Below are positions 1 to 10,471 of a stretch of 64,000 nucleotides of DNA, one piece after another. The notes under the pieces are model-generated. The model made no database searches, had not been told where the DNA came from, and worked only from the letters and a program-made list of their open reading frames with translations. This stretch comes from Bryoerythrophyllum caledonicum (taxonomy: Eukaryota; Streptophyta; Bryopsida; Pottiales; Pottiaceae). Positions within the stretch are counted from its first letter, which is position 1; the number at the start of each line of letters is the position of its first letter. The stretch covers positions 46,963,527-47,027,526 of the forward strand of contig OZ020514.1 in assembly GCA_963971425.1 (NCBI GenBank). Direction: 5' to 3'. The position numbers were made by a program, and so were the translations under genes.

Positions 1-640
1 ACCATGAAAGCAAAAAAAATAATTATTGGATCCTCCATAGCCACCTCAATTGAAAATGAGAAGAAATATGCCACAAAATCCCAAGAAAAGAGAGAGTCTA
101 CCCCGCTGAACCTCTATACTTATACGAAATTTATTTTACAAAAAACATCAAACTCCTGCACAGTGTGAACACACAATGTGATGGGGTTTGAGGTTTTTTT
201 TTACTCAACGCGGCGTACGCCGGCGCACATGCAAGCGGCGCGCTCCCTGGCGTACGCTGGCTGACTTTCAAATACCCCGAACCCCTTCACACCGCACGGT
301 GTGAACGGGGTCGGAGCAGCTGATCCAGGCGCCGCCGCATGGAACTGCGCCGGCGACGCCGGTTCAGCTTCTAACGCATGTGCGTCAGCTCATTGCATGC
401 TTCATACTTGTGCCTCAGTCTCAAAATTTTACTGCAGTAAGGCATATGCAGGGTCAAATTCAAACATCCACATCTTTTACATGCCAAGTCCAAACTCAAA
501 ATTTTTTGAGCCTAGCTTGACTTAAATTGCGAGCTCAACACGATGAAGAAAAGAAAACCAGAGAAAACATCTCGCAAACGCACAGGGAGCTGATCAAAGC
601 TCCAAAAACACACACAAAAAAATAAAAAAAAATTAAAAAA
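1..640. other. Intergenic, GC-rich hairpin
   Basis: No gene is recognised. A near-perfect palindrome lies at 281-311: arms ACCCC-TTCACACCG and CGGTGTGAA-C-GGGGT around a CA centre. A related half (CAGTGTGAACACAC) sits near 160-175. The 200-400 stretch is rich in CpG-containing GCCGGCG and CGTACG words, unlike the AT-rich flanks. It may be the end of an inverted-repeat element, but no partner end or target duplication was found. Confidence 0.35.
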
Positions 641-2160
641 AATGAACTAACGGCTTGCACACAACCACGCACACACGATCGAGCGACGCCGACTTGACGG
701 CGCTCATGACTCCTTTCACCTGCACCGCTTTGCCTTCACAACACACCTCCACTGTCGTATACACGATCACCATGGCACCACTGCTGTCCTTGATGCCTCC
801 GTGCTTCACAGCATCTTCGCAACCAACCAGCAACCCTAGCGACGGTTCTTTGCTCTTGAGCCACCTTGACACTCGCAGCTCTCTCTCCGATCGCACGAAA
901 TTTTGGCAGCGCTTCCGCGCGGATTTTTCACACCAGAATTTTTGACAACAAATACGAGCTGGAATCCACAATGCACAATCCAACTTCCATCAAATCACGA
1001 GGTTGGGAAGATGAGGCTCCCTGATCGGAAGTTGGCCAACTTTGCTGCAGCTCATCCCGCAGCTTTCTCTCCATTTCGGCGCGAATCAGCTGGCCGCATC
1101 CAGGCCTTTCCGGCGTCGATGAGCGTGTCGGCTTCAGTCGTCGTCGTCGTCACCTCCCTCAACCAAAACTCCTCCGCCAATGTACTCGTGGAGTCCCAGC
1201 AGCACCTCCGTTCGCGTGCCGACAGACTCCGCACTCCCACCGTCTCCACGCAGACTTCGGCGACCGGCATAGACTTCACGTAGACTCCGACCTCCACACA
1301 AGTCGGCACTCGACCCTTAGACCCGATGCCAAGCCGCGCCATCGGCACCGCGTCCACCTGAATCGACGTCGGCACCTCCCACACCAACGCGGAGCACGCC
1401 TCTACCAGTTGCTCGTCCTCACTCTCCCAGGCCGCACGATACTCTCCTGCCACTGCAGCCACGCTGCGCACGGCGGTACCTCGTACCTCCACACCGCGCT
1501 TCCACCACACGCAGCCTTGTCTCTCCGTGCACTCACCTCACACCCTAACCGATCGCTCTCTCGCGCCGTCCGCTTCATCGCAGCGCCCTAGCTCCCGGAT
1601 CTGGGACACCTGCCGATCAACCGCCCTTGCAGCTGCTGCCTGTCGCTGCTGCCACCGTTGCTGGCTCGGTACCTTCGCCCGCAGGCGCTCGCTGGACACG
1701 CCTCCACGCTTCTCAATCAGAAGCTGATCCTCCTGACCCAACTTCCGTCCTAGTATCAGTCACAATAAAAATTCTACCTCACAGGCAACTCCTAAACCCT
1801 CATCTCCCCACTACAGCACCATCACCTCCGCTCTTCACGTTCCTCGCTCAGGAATAACAGCGAGCGCCCACAGGCACACAACGACCACACTCACTCGACA
1901 GCCCAACCCACAACACATCAACCGCTCCAGCACGCACACCACACCGGACTCTCCCAGATTGCACGAGCCTCCCCCGCCGATCGCAACACCCTCGCACTCC
2001 CTGATCCCAAAAAAAAACCCGCTACCTCCAAAACAGAGTCTCCCCAACTCAGTGTTGCCAGAGATTCGGGGCTGACCGTTTTTTTCTTTTTTTTTCTTTG
2101 TTTTTCTTTTTTTTTCCCCCGACAAGACTGGCTCTTATTTTTGTGGCAGCCCACGACCTC
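640..2160. other. GC-rich, pyrimidine-rich stretch without a recognised gene
   Basis: Both strands have overlapping open frames of 60-150 codons (for example 1052-1510 minus and 903-1283 plus). None has a recognisable domain, the strands mirror each other, and the composition is C-rich on the plus strand with CTC/CGTC runs. A long T-rich tract lies at 2078-2116. It could be a promoter or 5' leader of an undetected gene or a decayed element. I do not call any of these frames a gene. Confidence 0.3.
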
Positions 2161-2163
2161 TCA

Positions 2164-2557
2164 GGGCCGCTTTATACTATGGTAGAGAAGTTCACCGGTG
2201 AAGAATTCAAGGGAAATGGAGCACTATGATTGGAGAAAAAATTGTTCTTCACCGGATTGGGTTTACACTACGGCCAAGACTTGACCGGTGGAGAACTTCA
2301 AGCATGGATGAAAAAATGACATGGCCGCCTATGTGGCAAAACTTTTTTGAAGAGTTCTTCTCCAGTGGGCTCGTTTCTTGTCCGGCCTCAAACCCCCGGA
2401 CAAGAAACCAAACCACCGGAGAAGAGCAACTTCTTCATGCATTACTTTATTCTTTTTTTGTCTTGTCCAACATCCACCGCTCGCCTCAAATAACCATGTC
2501 TTGGCCGAGACTTCTTGACCGGCCGGTGGAGTTCTCCACCATAGTGTAAAACCCCCC
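2164..2557. mobile_element. Small inverted-repeat (MITE-like) element, TSD TCA
   Basis: The left end reads GGGCCGCTTTATACTATGG, then TAGAGAAGTTCACCGG. The right end is its approximate inverse (CCGGTGGAGTTCTCCACC, then ATAGTGTAAAACCCCCC). Both ends are flanked by TCA (2161-2163 and 2558-2560). About 30 bp of imperfect terminal inverted repeat, a 3-bp duplication and 394 bp length fit a non-autonomous PIF/Harbinger-type element, although the usual duplication there is TTA/TAA. Internal CACCGG/CCGGTG repeats echo the ends. No coding capacity is supported. Confidence 0.65.
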
Positions 2558-2765
2558 TCACAGTAGTCCAAAATTGGTTGCTTTATAGCCAAATTGTTTT
2601 TTTTTTAGTTTATCACGAGCATTCAACTCGCCGCTTTGCACCTGACATGCCGGCTCTAAAATTAAATTCATGGTGACTCAAGTTGACTAGATTTGTCATG
2701 TGGCATGTGTATGGAGAAGTACCTCCAACTAGCTTTTTCTTTTCTTTTCTTTTTTTAAAAACTAG

Positions 2766-3700
2766 TTAACCCCTAAAGGACTAAACGTCCCCCCGGGGTC
2801 ATATTGGATTTCGGGCATGTACCTACAATTCGAAAAAAAATCCTTTTTATTTGAATTTTTTTTTCAAGATAAGATCTGATAAGAGCTTCGTGGAGATATT
2901 TTTTTATTTATTTTTGGATTTGTGGTTTGAAAGTTAGTACCACTTAAAGCCAAAAGTGGGACTTTGGGCACCTCCAAAAATTTTGACAAAAGTTTCTATT
3001 GACATTGAGATTTTTCACACATATAAATAATATTTCCTTATTTAGAATTTTTCAAAAAAAAATCTTGTCTTTAATGTAAAAAGGCATTTTATTCCAAGTC
3101 AAACATTTTCACACATTGTCGGGCAACGGGGGAAAAAAACTTCATCTTTTCTACATAAAACCTAGAGATCTTCATATTTTTCACTTTTTTTTTCAATAAC
3201 AATATATGGTGAAAACCTTCTTATTGACCGTTTGGATTATCATTTGAATACATACGTAGTTCACAAAAAAATAAAACGTGAAATGGCAATTTTTGAACCT
3301 CCACTCCTTGCACACTTGTTTTGAATATGCTACACCCCTTTTTTACCTCTAAAAATTGGTGTGTTGGGAAATAACATCATGCTTAAGAAAATGGTAAAAG
3401 ATTTAGACCTTGTACAGTACAATGCAAAAATTTGATACAAAATGAAGTCAAAGTCAGTTGATCTACTCAACGCAGGGATGAAAATGAACCATTATTTTGA
3501 CTTTAAACACTAAAATCTATCAATCCGTGCGGTGGATTGCAACCAAAATTTGATGGCATGTTTATATGGAAGTCTATTTTAAGATCTTACGGTTGAAAAT
3601 CCAAAATTCACTTTGAAATGTGGTTTTCATGTCACTTTTTGACAGTGGCAATTTTGGACTGGTTTTAGAGCGAATTAGGTCGTCGTCCTTTAGGGGTTAA
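2766..3700. mobile_element. Non-autonomous element with TTAACCCCTAAAGGAC ends
   Basis: The ends are TTAACCCCTAAAGGAC (2766-2781) and its inverse GTCCTTTAGGGGTTAA (3685-3700), flanked by a perfect 5-bp duplication ACTAG (2761-2765, 3701-3705). The interior is AT-rich and non-coding. Two relatives with the same ends occur at 28752-29527 and 62036-62562, and the third shares an internal stretch with this one (TTTTCTACAT...TAGAGATCTT). This is a dispersed non-autonomous DNA element family; I do not assign a superfamily. Confidence 0.7.
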
Positions 3701-4400
3701 ACTAGATCTAATACTATCTACTGATGATTTGCAATTTATTTATTAATTCAAAAACTAACCACATAGCTGGATTCTTAGCACCCTAATTAGCCTACCTGAA
3801 TTTTCTTAGCCTTTTTGAAGTTTCCTAAGTGTTTTTCCCCAACGGTCAACCCGTCAATCAACTAGTCAAACCCTAGAATAAAATAACATTCCAACTCGAA
3901 AAATTCTAGAAATTTTACCACTAATTCTACCTGCTAGGAGACACTCTTCCAATTTTTTTCATATTTTTTGGCCCATTTCCCAATTTTAGTCATTTTTCAA
4001 GGCCTTTTCTTTTCATTTTTTATTTATTTTTTCTTTCACTTGAATTCTACTTCCACTGTGCTTCTCAGCATGTTAGTAGGGAGGAGGAAGAATAGAAAAT
4101 TTAGTGTCACAACCATGGCACTAGGCCTATTAATTAGGAATTTGACTCTAATTAACGGATTGTCCACCATTTTAACTTAAATTCGGTTGATTCTATCAAA
4201 AAACTAGGAAAATGAAGAAAAACAGTGAAAGGCCCATTTTGGCCACTCACACAGCCTATTATCAGAATGTGTTTTCATGTTCCACTTCTCTGTCGGCTGC
4301 CCGCCAACCGTATATCTAATAGCTTCCATATTTCTATCAATCAGCAGTTCATCCGGGTATCCCTTTTGCTGTTGTTTCAACTCTAGCAGTTGACGAAGAA
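3701..4400. other. Intergenic AT-rich stretch
   Basis: Low-complexity T-rich DNA with no supported gene. The last ~200 bases before 4404 may be the 5' part of the phosphatase-like pseudogene that follows, but no start or splice site can be fixed. Confidence 0.3.
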
Positions 4401-4403
4401 GGA

Positions 4404-5094
4404 GTGGATCGGGAAACAGAGGCATTAGAGCACAACATTCAGGTGGGCAGACAACCACTCAATAATTATTTCCTTGTCCTCCAAGTAAACGGTCTATTAC
4501 TCGCCCTCGATATTGACATGGTCGGGTCGTTGCATAGCAAGATCCGGCCACGCATGGTTGAGTTTCTTAACTACTGCGTTATGAACTTCAGTATTGTGAT
4601 CTGGAATTCGAAGAATCCAGATAGGCATGCCCATGAAATGAGAACCTTTAGAGATGCATGTCCCAGCATTAGAAGGCTTGGTTAGATTTTTAATCACTCG
4701 TACTGCGACGTGGCAAGGTTTGGTGTTGGGGGTCAGAAACTCTACCTGAAGAGATTGTCTACGCTTTTCTTGAGTCCCTCAGCGCTAAAAGGAACTGAAG
4801 GGAATAGCGGCAACACCCTATTGATTGACGTTCCTCCATTTACGAACGTCAAGAACAGTCCATCCATCCGGTTTCCTTCACCATGGATTCTGTTGAGACC
4901 TCTACGAATGAGTCCTCTGTTCTCTTCAAAGTCTCAAAATTCCTTGAAGCCATGAAAGTGTCGGGCATGCCTGTATCCTTGTATACCGCGGTTGCAGATT
5001 GCCTTTCTTTGGTGAAAGAATCGGCTCTGCCTTTCGAAAGTCCAAGAAAGGTAGGCATTCGCTTGGTAGAAAAAGACAAAACTTCCACTGCTTA
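4404..5094 (+). pseudogene. NLI/FCP1-type phosphatase-like gene, copy 1 (broken)
   Basis: This is the first of two tandem copies of an FCP1-homology (NIF, HAD-superfamily) domain. The motif-1 strand reads YFLVLQVNGLLLA where active family members have DxDx; both aspartates are absent. Motif 2 (IVIWNS) and a decayed motif 3 (LLIDVPP, where copy 2 has LLLDDSP) follow in the usual order. The frame is broken by an in-frame TAG at 4683-4685 and by a frameshift near 4860. After the shift, the frame with HPVSFTMDSVE aligns to HPMTFTLEPME of copy 2. The reading frame aligns with 5352-6182 over most of its length. It is probably a dead duplicate with no catalytic ability. A third family member lies inside giant element A (19674-20498). 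Confidence 0.7.
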
Positions 5095-5351
5095 GGCCGT
5101 CGTCCCTAGAATCCGTCATCTCCTACCATGTAATCCTGAACGGGAGCAGTACATATGGTCGTACCCAAGCAATAGGCATCCACGTCCTAGTACTACTTAG
5201 AACTTGCCGTCGGCGGGCAGTCGACGCTTGCAAAACCCATGTTGTAATTCACGTCTGTATAAATCTACAAAAATAAAGACTGTCTCCAATAACTTTTTGT
5301 GGTTCATATTCCAAATTAATGTCGTCATAATAATCAGAGTGTCTCGCGCTT

Positions 5352-6182
5352 ATGTTTGATACTTATTATATCTATGTCATTGACTATTGCCTCAAGGTGC
5401 CCCACATTGTCGATGGATCTCAAGCGGGGGGAGATTCCATCCAGAAGCATCCTGAGGTGCCAACTGTGAAGGCCAATCACTACTTCCTTGTCCTTGGTGT
5501 AAACGGTTTGTTGTTCGCACAGAATATAGGCACGGACAGAAAGTGGCATACCAAATTCATGCCAAAGTTGGCTGATTTTATCAACTTCTGCGTGGATAAC
5601 TTCACAGTTGTGCTTTGGAGTAGCGAAAGTCAGCCTAAGCTCGTTGCTCAATTGGTAGCCCTCAAAGGCCACTGCCCGATTCTTATAGCAGTCAAACACA
5701 TATATGATAATTCCTACTGTGATGTAGCTAAGAAACTAGTAGGAAATCGGAAGGTGTACCTCATGAGATTGTCTACATTGTTTTTGAACCGAAAGGCAAT
5801 GTTAGGATCTGGCGCAAATAGTCAGAACACCCTTTTGCTTGACGACAGTCCTTACAGGAATGTCAAGAATAGTCCTCTGAATGCAATGCATCCAATGACA
5901 TTCACCCTAGAGCCAATGGAGTCGGACAAGAACGTCGTTTTTCCCCGGGTCGTTAAGTACCTTTCCGCTTTGTTAGAGTCAAGCTTGCCTGTACCCGAAT
6001 TTAATCGTAGGAATCCTAGCTCTGGATGCCCTCGACTCTCCCCCGGTGACCCACAGTGGGAGGAGCCTTTGAATAGAGTCGTGAAATTTTTTCAATACAT
6101 TTCTCCACATTGTGTTCTTGAACATCTGGGTAGGGGCTGTACTGCCAGATTGTCCAACAAGATCATAGTTCTCAGGACATGA
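5352..6182 (+). CDS. NLI/FCP1-type phosphatase-like protein, copy 2 (predicted inactive)
   Basis: An open frame of 276 codons starts at ATG 5352; an upstream exon is possible because the first ~40 residues are not domain-like. The FCP1/NIF fold is seen as YFLVLGVNGLLFA (motif 1, about residue 50), the FINFCVDNFTVVLWSSES stretch (motif 2), YLMRLSTLF, and LLLDDSPYRNVKNSP (motif 3, about residue 160). In this family motif 1 should supply the nucleophilic and acid/base aspartates. Here the positions read G-V-N, so dephosphorylation is unlikely although the DD of motif 3 remains. The C-terminal ~80 residues after the domain are unlike the other copies. Stop is TGA. It is either a recently silenced copy or a binding-only relative. 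Confidence 0.55.
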   Translation: MFDTYYIYVIDYCLKVPHIVDGSQAGGDSIQKHPEVPTVKANHYFLVLGVNGLLFAQNIGTDRKWHTKFMPKLADFINFCVDNFTVVLWSSESQPKLVAQLVALKGHCPILIAVKHIYDNSYCDVAKKLVGNRKVYLMRLSTLFLNRKAMLGSGANSQNTLLLDDSPYRNVKNSPLNAMHPMTFTLEPMESDKNVVFPRVVKYLSALLESSLPVPEFNRRNPSSGCPRLSPGDPQWEEPLNRVVKFFQYISPHCVLEHLGRGCTARLSNKIIVLRT

Positions 6183-7590
6183 GGCGGAGTTATGAGAGAG
6201 GATGTCATCTTGGAGGTGGATGTTTGCTACACATGGGTTACTGGGAGTGCACAGATAATCCCTGTCACCGTCAGAGGTGTGTTTAAGTTCGGGTGAGTTG
6301 TGGCTGTCATCCTCATATGTCCATACATTTACCTCGGCCTCAGCTGCTAAATTGACGCTGTACTCCATGTCGTCCAGTCGAGGATGCTGGAATTCAGTCG
6401 AGCATTCAAATATGCTAGTGGCGCATAGGTCCTGGCAATGACCGATCATGATTCAGATACTGAAAAATCAGGAGTTTTCGAACCGGACACCGTTAGAATA
6501 CTGTTGACCAAATCAGAATCATGAACATGACCATTATGAAGCTTGACTTGCAAGTAAAAAAACAATTTTTTAAAAAATAAAAAATAAAAAGGCACAGAAG
6601 GCAAGGATTTGAGTGTGCCTCACCTTCAGCAATGATCGCCGGCACAGCTCCCCTCACGTCGTACAAGCACCCCTCTCAAAACGTGAAGAACGCCGCCTCC
6701 CTGCTGCCGACGTCAAGCACCGAGCAATCGCACCAAGTCTGCTGCCAACGTGAATCAACAACGCGCTACAGGGTCGCGGATTGCCCTCGCACAAAGCCCT
6801 CACATCAAGCCCTCGCACCAAAGTCCTCGCACCAAGCCCAGGATCGAACGCCACCAGACCTCACGTCTAGCAACGCTCGATCGGGGGTAATAGTGGGATC
6901 CTCTAGGAACTCCCACGGAGATGTTGGGGGTGGTTCTTTCTATATTTCATGGTTCACCTAACTTTTCCTAAGCCAAGTCACCTGCTCTATGTGCTCTTAG
7001 TTATTGATGTCTGGAGCAACAATTGGTCAATTAAGGATTACCAAAATGGCCATTTTCCATCTTTAGAGAGAAAACATTGGTGACACCCATGTGACGTTTC
7101 TACATATATTGTGTTGATCTATAGTTACAAGTAGTTATTTCATCTCACTTTTGGAAGTTCGTGGCATATTCTTGTCAAATACAAAAGGGATGCCATGATG
7201 ATAGAATTGTTCTATCAAATATTTCAATGTTAAGAAAAACTAGCCTTTCATTTAAATTCTTGATCCTTGGCTGATGATAAAAGAGTATGAGGGCTCTACC
7301 TTGAATCAATAAATATCTGTGGGAAAAGATGCAGTTGTCTTCTAAATATCATTTCATACAAATGATATAATCACTTTTAATGAAGATTTTTATCAAGCAC
7401 AATCATTTATACTGGTCATGGTTTACATAGTTGACCAAAATTATTATCAAGAATAAAAGCTTAGAGCATTTATTAACCAATTTATGTATTTCACACTAAA
7501 AGCTTATAGCATTTATGAACCAATTTATGTATTTCACCCTAAGTCAATATTGGAGTAGCTCCAACAAACTTTTCACTTGTAGACAAGCCA
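6183..7590. other. Intergenic with a short CCTCGCACCAAG repeat
   Basis: No gene is supported. Around 6784-6838 a 12-13 bp unit close to CCTCGCACCAAAG is repeated four to five times inside an unrecognised frame (6632-6961). From 7000 onward the DNA is AT-rich and featureless. Confidence 0.35.
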
Positions 7591-7603
7591 ATGTTATTCT
7601 ATT

Positions 7604-7846
7604 GATCGCTATTTGGTATAGTGGTTTGGGTCATGACACACCAGTGAGGTTGTTGTGAGTTCAAGTCCCATTGTCAACATGGTGCCTACCACCATAGTCC
7701 ACCCAATTATGGTAGGGTCTCGAGGCCTTGTTGTATGGGGACCCACAAAGCCCTTGGGGGAGATGACATGTCGGTTGTCTCTAAAGCAATTAGTATAGGG
7801 AAGCACTTAGTGTAGAATAGTGTTTACCCTTGAGAGGGGGGAGTAG
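7604..7846 (+). mobile_element. Possible tRNA-derived SINE
   Basis: The 5' part resembles RNA polymerase III internal promoter boxes: an A-box-like TGGTATAGTGG (7614-7624) and a B-box-like GAGTTCAAGTCCC (about 7657-7669). The spacing fits a tRNA head, but a folded cloverleaf cannot be drawn. The segment is flanked by a 7-bp direct repeat TTCTATT (7597-7603 and 7847-7853). There is no poly-A tail. The boxes could be chance, so this is tentative. Confidence 0.35.
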
Positions 7847-7853
7847 TTCTATT

Positions 7854-8429
7854 ACACTAGCCTACGTCCCATGGCCATATGCTTGGTGAAGAGAATGAAT
7901 ATTCACGCCAGTCTCCTTCAGAAACCGGAGTTCTTCTTGATCACTATCATTTCATGCAAGATGTTCATCGTTTATGATATTTTTCTCATTACAACTCGTA
8001 TTAGTTTAGAAAAATAAACAAATTCAAAACAGTTTCCCAGTGTTGAAAGGCAAACCAATACTAGGCTTACAAACCAAAGTTTTTTTTCGCCAGATTAGAC
8101 CACCTTTTCCCACTGTCCACAGTCAAACAGCACAATTACAATGAGGAAACCAAAAAAATGCTGGATTTGAATAGGAATAAGTAAAAAAAGGAATTTGTAT
8201 CTTCATAATATCAATACCTCGAGTGTGAGCAGAGAAAAATAAAATGTATGGCGAGATCTAGCAGAAGTACGATATTCAGATGTAACTTACGTCAAATGCC
8301 CTACGGGTATCACTAAATTATTTGTTTGTCAAATTCGGTTATGAGTTTCTCACAGACAAAGAGCTTCAACTATGCACATGCTTCGCATCATGCAAAGCTG
8401 TAGAGAACTCAAGAGTCAGTCATGCTGCT
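7854..8429. other. 3' flank of the dehydratase gene
   Basis: AT-rich; no gene seen. It should contain the 3' UTR and polyadenylation region of the minus-strand gene ending at 8430. No signal is clear enough to place the end. Confidence 0.35.
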
Positions 8430-9831
8430 TCAAGGTTGTTGGTGAGAGTCAATGTAGCCATTGTCCACCAGCACCTTCTCCCGCTTGGCTCTCTCCAAGT
8501 CACCGTCCACCATCATGGCAACCAACTGCTTGAAATTCACCTTGGGCTCCCAGCCCAAAATCTCCTTCGCCTTCTGCGATGAGCCTCTCAAATTGTCTAC
8601 CTCAGAAGGACGGAAGTATCTGAAATCAATCCAAGACCGAAAGAGGCAAAGATAAGAACACGCGATTCTACACATACAAATTTGAAACCACAGCTATATA
8701 CAGATTGCATCGCAGCAAAATATGAACCAGAAATAAGCGGCGAGATAAGGACAAGCACTTTTACACGGACAAATTTGAAACCACAGCTATATACAGATAT
8801 GAAGAATATATACAGATACATAATCTAAGCTCTTATATGTACAGATACATAACATAAATAATACAGAAATACAGCTATATAAAATCGAAATCAGAATATG
8901 AAGAGAGCACGTGCTCATATTTCACCGAAACAGCATCATACGAGGGTAAGCAAGCAACTGACCTGGGATCGATCTCGACGTGATTCTTCCAGTTAAGCCC
9001 GACATAGCCAAACGCCTCCTCCAGGAATCCCTCGACCGTGTGCGAGTCCTCTGTCGCGAGCACGTAATCATCCGGCTTTTCCTGCTGAAGCATCATCCAC
9101 ATGCCCTCCACGTAATCCCCGGCGAATCCCCAGTCACGGGAGGCCATCAGATTTCCCAGAAAAAGCTTCTTCTGGAGTCCGATCTTGATCCGACCAATGG
9201 CTCTTGTGATCTTCCTCGTCACAAAATTCTCACCTCTGCGTGGCGACTCATGGTTGAAGAGGATTCCATTACAAGCGAAGAGACCGTAAGCTTCACGGTA
9301 ATTCACGGTGTAGAAATGCGCTGCGACTTTGGCGACAGCGTACGGGCTGCGAGGGTGGAAAACGGTGGTCTCATCCTGAGGTGGAGGAGTAGCGCCATAC
9401 ATCTCAGATGATCCAGCTTGGTAGTATTTTACTTGGCGTCCGGTGCTCTCGATGTGGATGCGCACGGCCTCGAGAAGACGGAGAGCTCCAGTAGCGACGA
9501 CATCTGCAGTATAATCCGGATTCTCGAAGGAGACACCAACGTGCGACTGCGCGCCCAAGTTGTAGACCTCGTCCGGACAGATGGTGTCCACCCACTTGCG
9601 CAAGGAGGACGCGTCCGAGAGGTCACCGTAGTGCAGCTTCATGCGCGCGCTCGAGTTGTGCGGGTCGATGTAGATGTGCTCCAGGCGCTGCGTGTTGAAG
9701 TTAGAGGACCGGCGGATGATGCCGTGCACTTCGTAGCCCTTCTTGAGCAGGAACTCGGTCAGGTAGGAACCGTCCTGGCCTGTGATGCCGGTGATCAGGG
9801 CCTTCTTCACGGGCGCAGAATCGGGCGCCAT
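8430..9831 (-). CDS. GMD: GDP-mannose 4,6-dehydratase, two exons
   Basis: The enzyme converts GDP-D-mannose to GDP-4-keto-6-deoxymannose, the first step of GDP-L-fucose synthesis for cell-wall and glycoprotein fucose; it acts in the cytosol. Exon 1 is 9831-8963 and exon 2 is 8619-8430. The intron has a GT donor (GTCAG) and an acceptor ending TTTCAG. Splicing gives 352 residues, close to the usual plant length of about 370. The Rossmann motif GITGQDG is at residues 15-21, SSEMYG at 141-146, and the catalytic YxxxK pair at Y164/K168 (YAVAK). The carboxyl end [12 protein letters not shown] is typical of the family. The start is the first in-frame ATG before the family-like KKALITG. All glutamines are CAA/CAG, showing the standard genetic code. 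This is the only clearly intact host gene here. Confidence 0.95.
8643..8800. repeat. Direct duplication spanning the GMD intron start
   Basis: Within the GMD intron a ~30-bp block containing ACAAATTTGAAACCACAGCT and ATATACAGAT occurs twice, about 92 bp apart (near 8677 and 8769). The flanking AAGATAAGAACACG and GATAAGGACAAGCAC are also similar. It looks like an imperfect tandem duplication of about 90 bp. No function is evident. Confidence 0.6.
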
Positions 9832-10471
9832 CGCTACCAAATCTGATAAAGCTGCAGAGCGAAAAGACAGGAGTTCAGAGGAAGAACGCGAAATTTCAGA
9901 GAGATAACACAAACCTAGATCAAGTCACGCGACACAATTCCGATATCTAGTAAGCCACCAATTCAACGATCCACATGACGGCGACATTCCTAAAACCCAA
10001 CACAGAAAACCCATTTCATTGCCAGATCTAAACCCCGACTCCAAATCGAGAAGATATTAAAAGCGAAGCTCTGGTCCAATTTGAGCCAAAATAGAACCAA
10101 AACACCCACCTTGTCTTTGTAAACCACAGAACCTCAAAACTCAACTCAGGTCTAAATAGCCCAAAAGACCTTCCATGAAGGAAATGGAGCACAAGAGGGG
10201 GCTGAACACGGAAGAAAACCCACACATGCCCGATTTGAACACCAATTCGACAGAAGAAGATCCACTTCAGCAACAGATCTAAACCCCAACTCCAACCTAC
10301 CAGAATCTAAATTAAAAGCTCTGGATCGATCTGTGTCAAAATAAATAAAATCCTTACGTCGAAATCCCCTACCTGCTCCTTGTAAACCACAGAACCTCAA
10401 ACCAAACTCAGATCTAAATCCTCCAAGTGCTCCACAGAGGAAGCAGAATACAAGAAAAGGGTCAAATAGAA
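9832..10471. promoter_or_regulatory. GMD upstream region with diverged direct repeats
   Basis: This region holds the 5' UTR and proximal promoter of GMD. Two diverged copies of a ~200-bp segment are visible (10020-10216 and 10268-10470), sharing AGATCTAAACCCC, then TTGTAAACCACAGAACCTCA and AACTCAG-TCTAAAT. A third partial copy lies at about 12136-12354, on the far side of the nested transposons. No TATA box can be fixed with confidence. Confidence 0.5.

Noticed and set aside
1052..1510. 152-codon minus-strand gene
   Set aside because: No domain, strong base skew, and equally long frames on the opposite strand; most likely chance in C-rich DNA.
5979..6449. Minus-strand frame of 156 codons
   Set aside because: It overlaps the phosphatase-like frame on the other strand and has no recognisable feature; a shadow frame.
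7604..7846. Functional tRNA gene
   Set aside because: A- and B-box-like words are present but acceptor and T stems do not pair and no anticodon arm can be drawn; kept only as a possible SINE.
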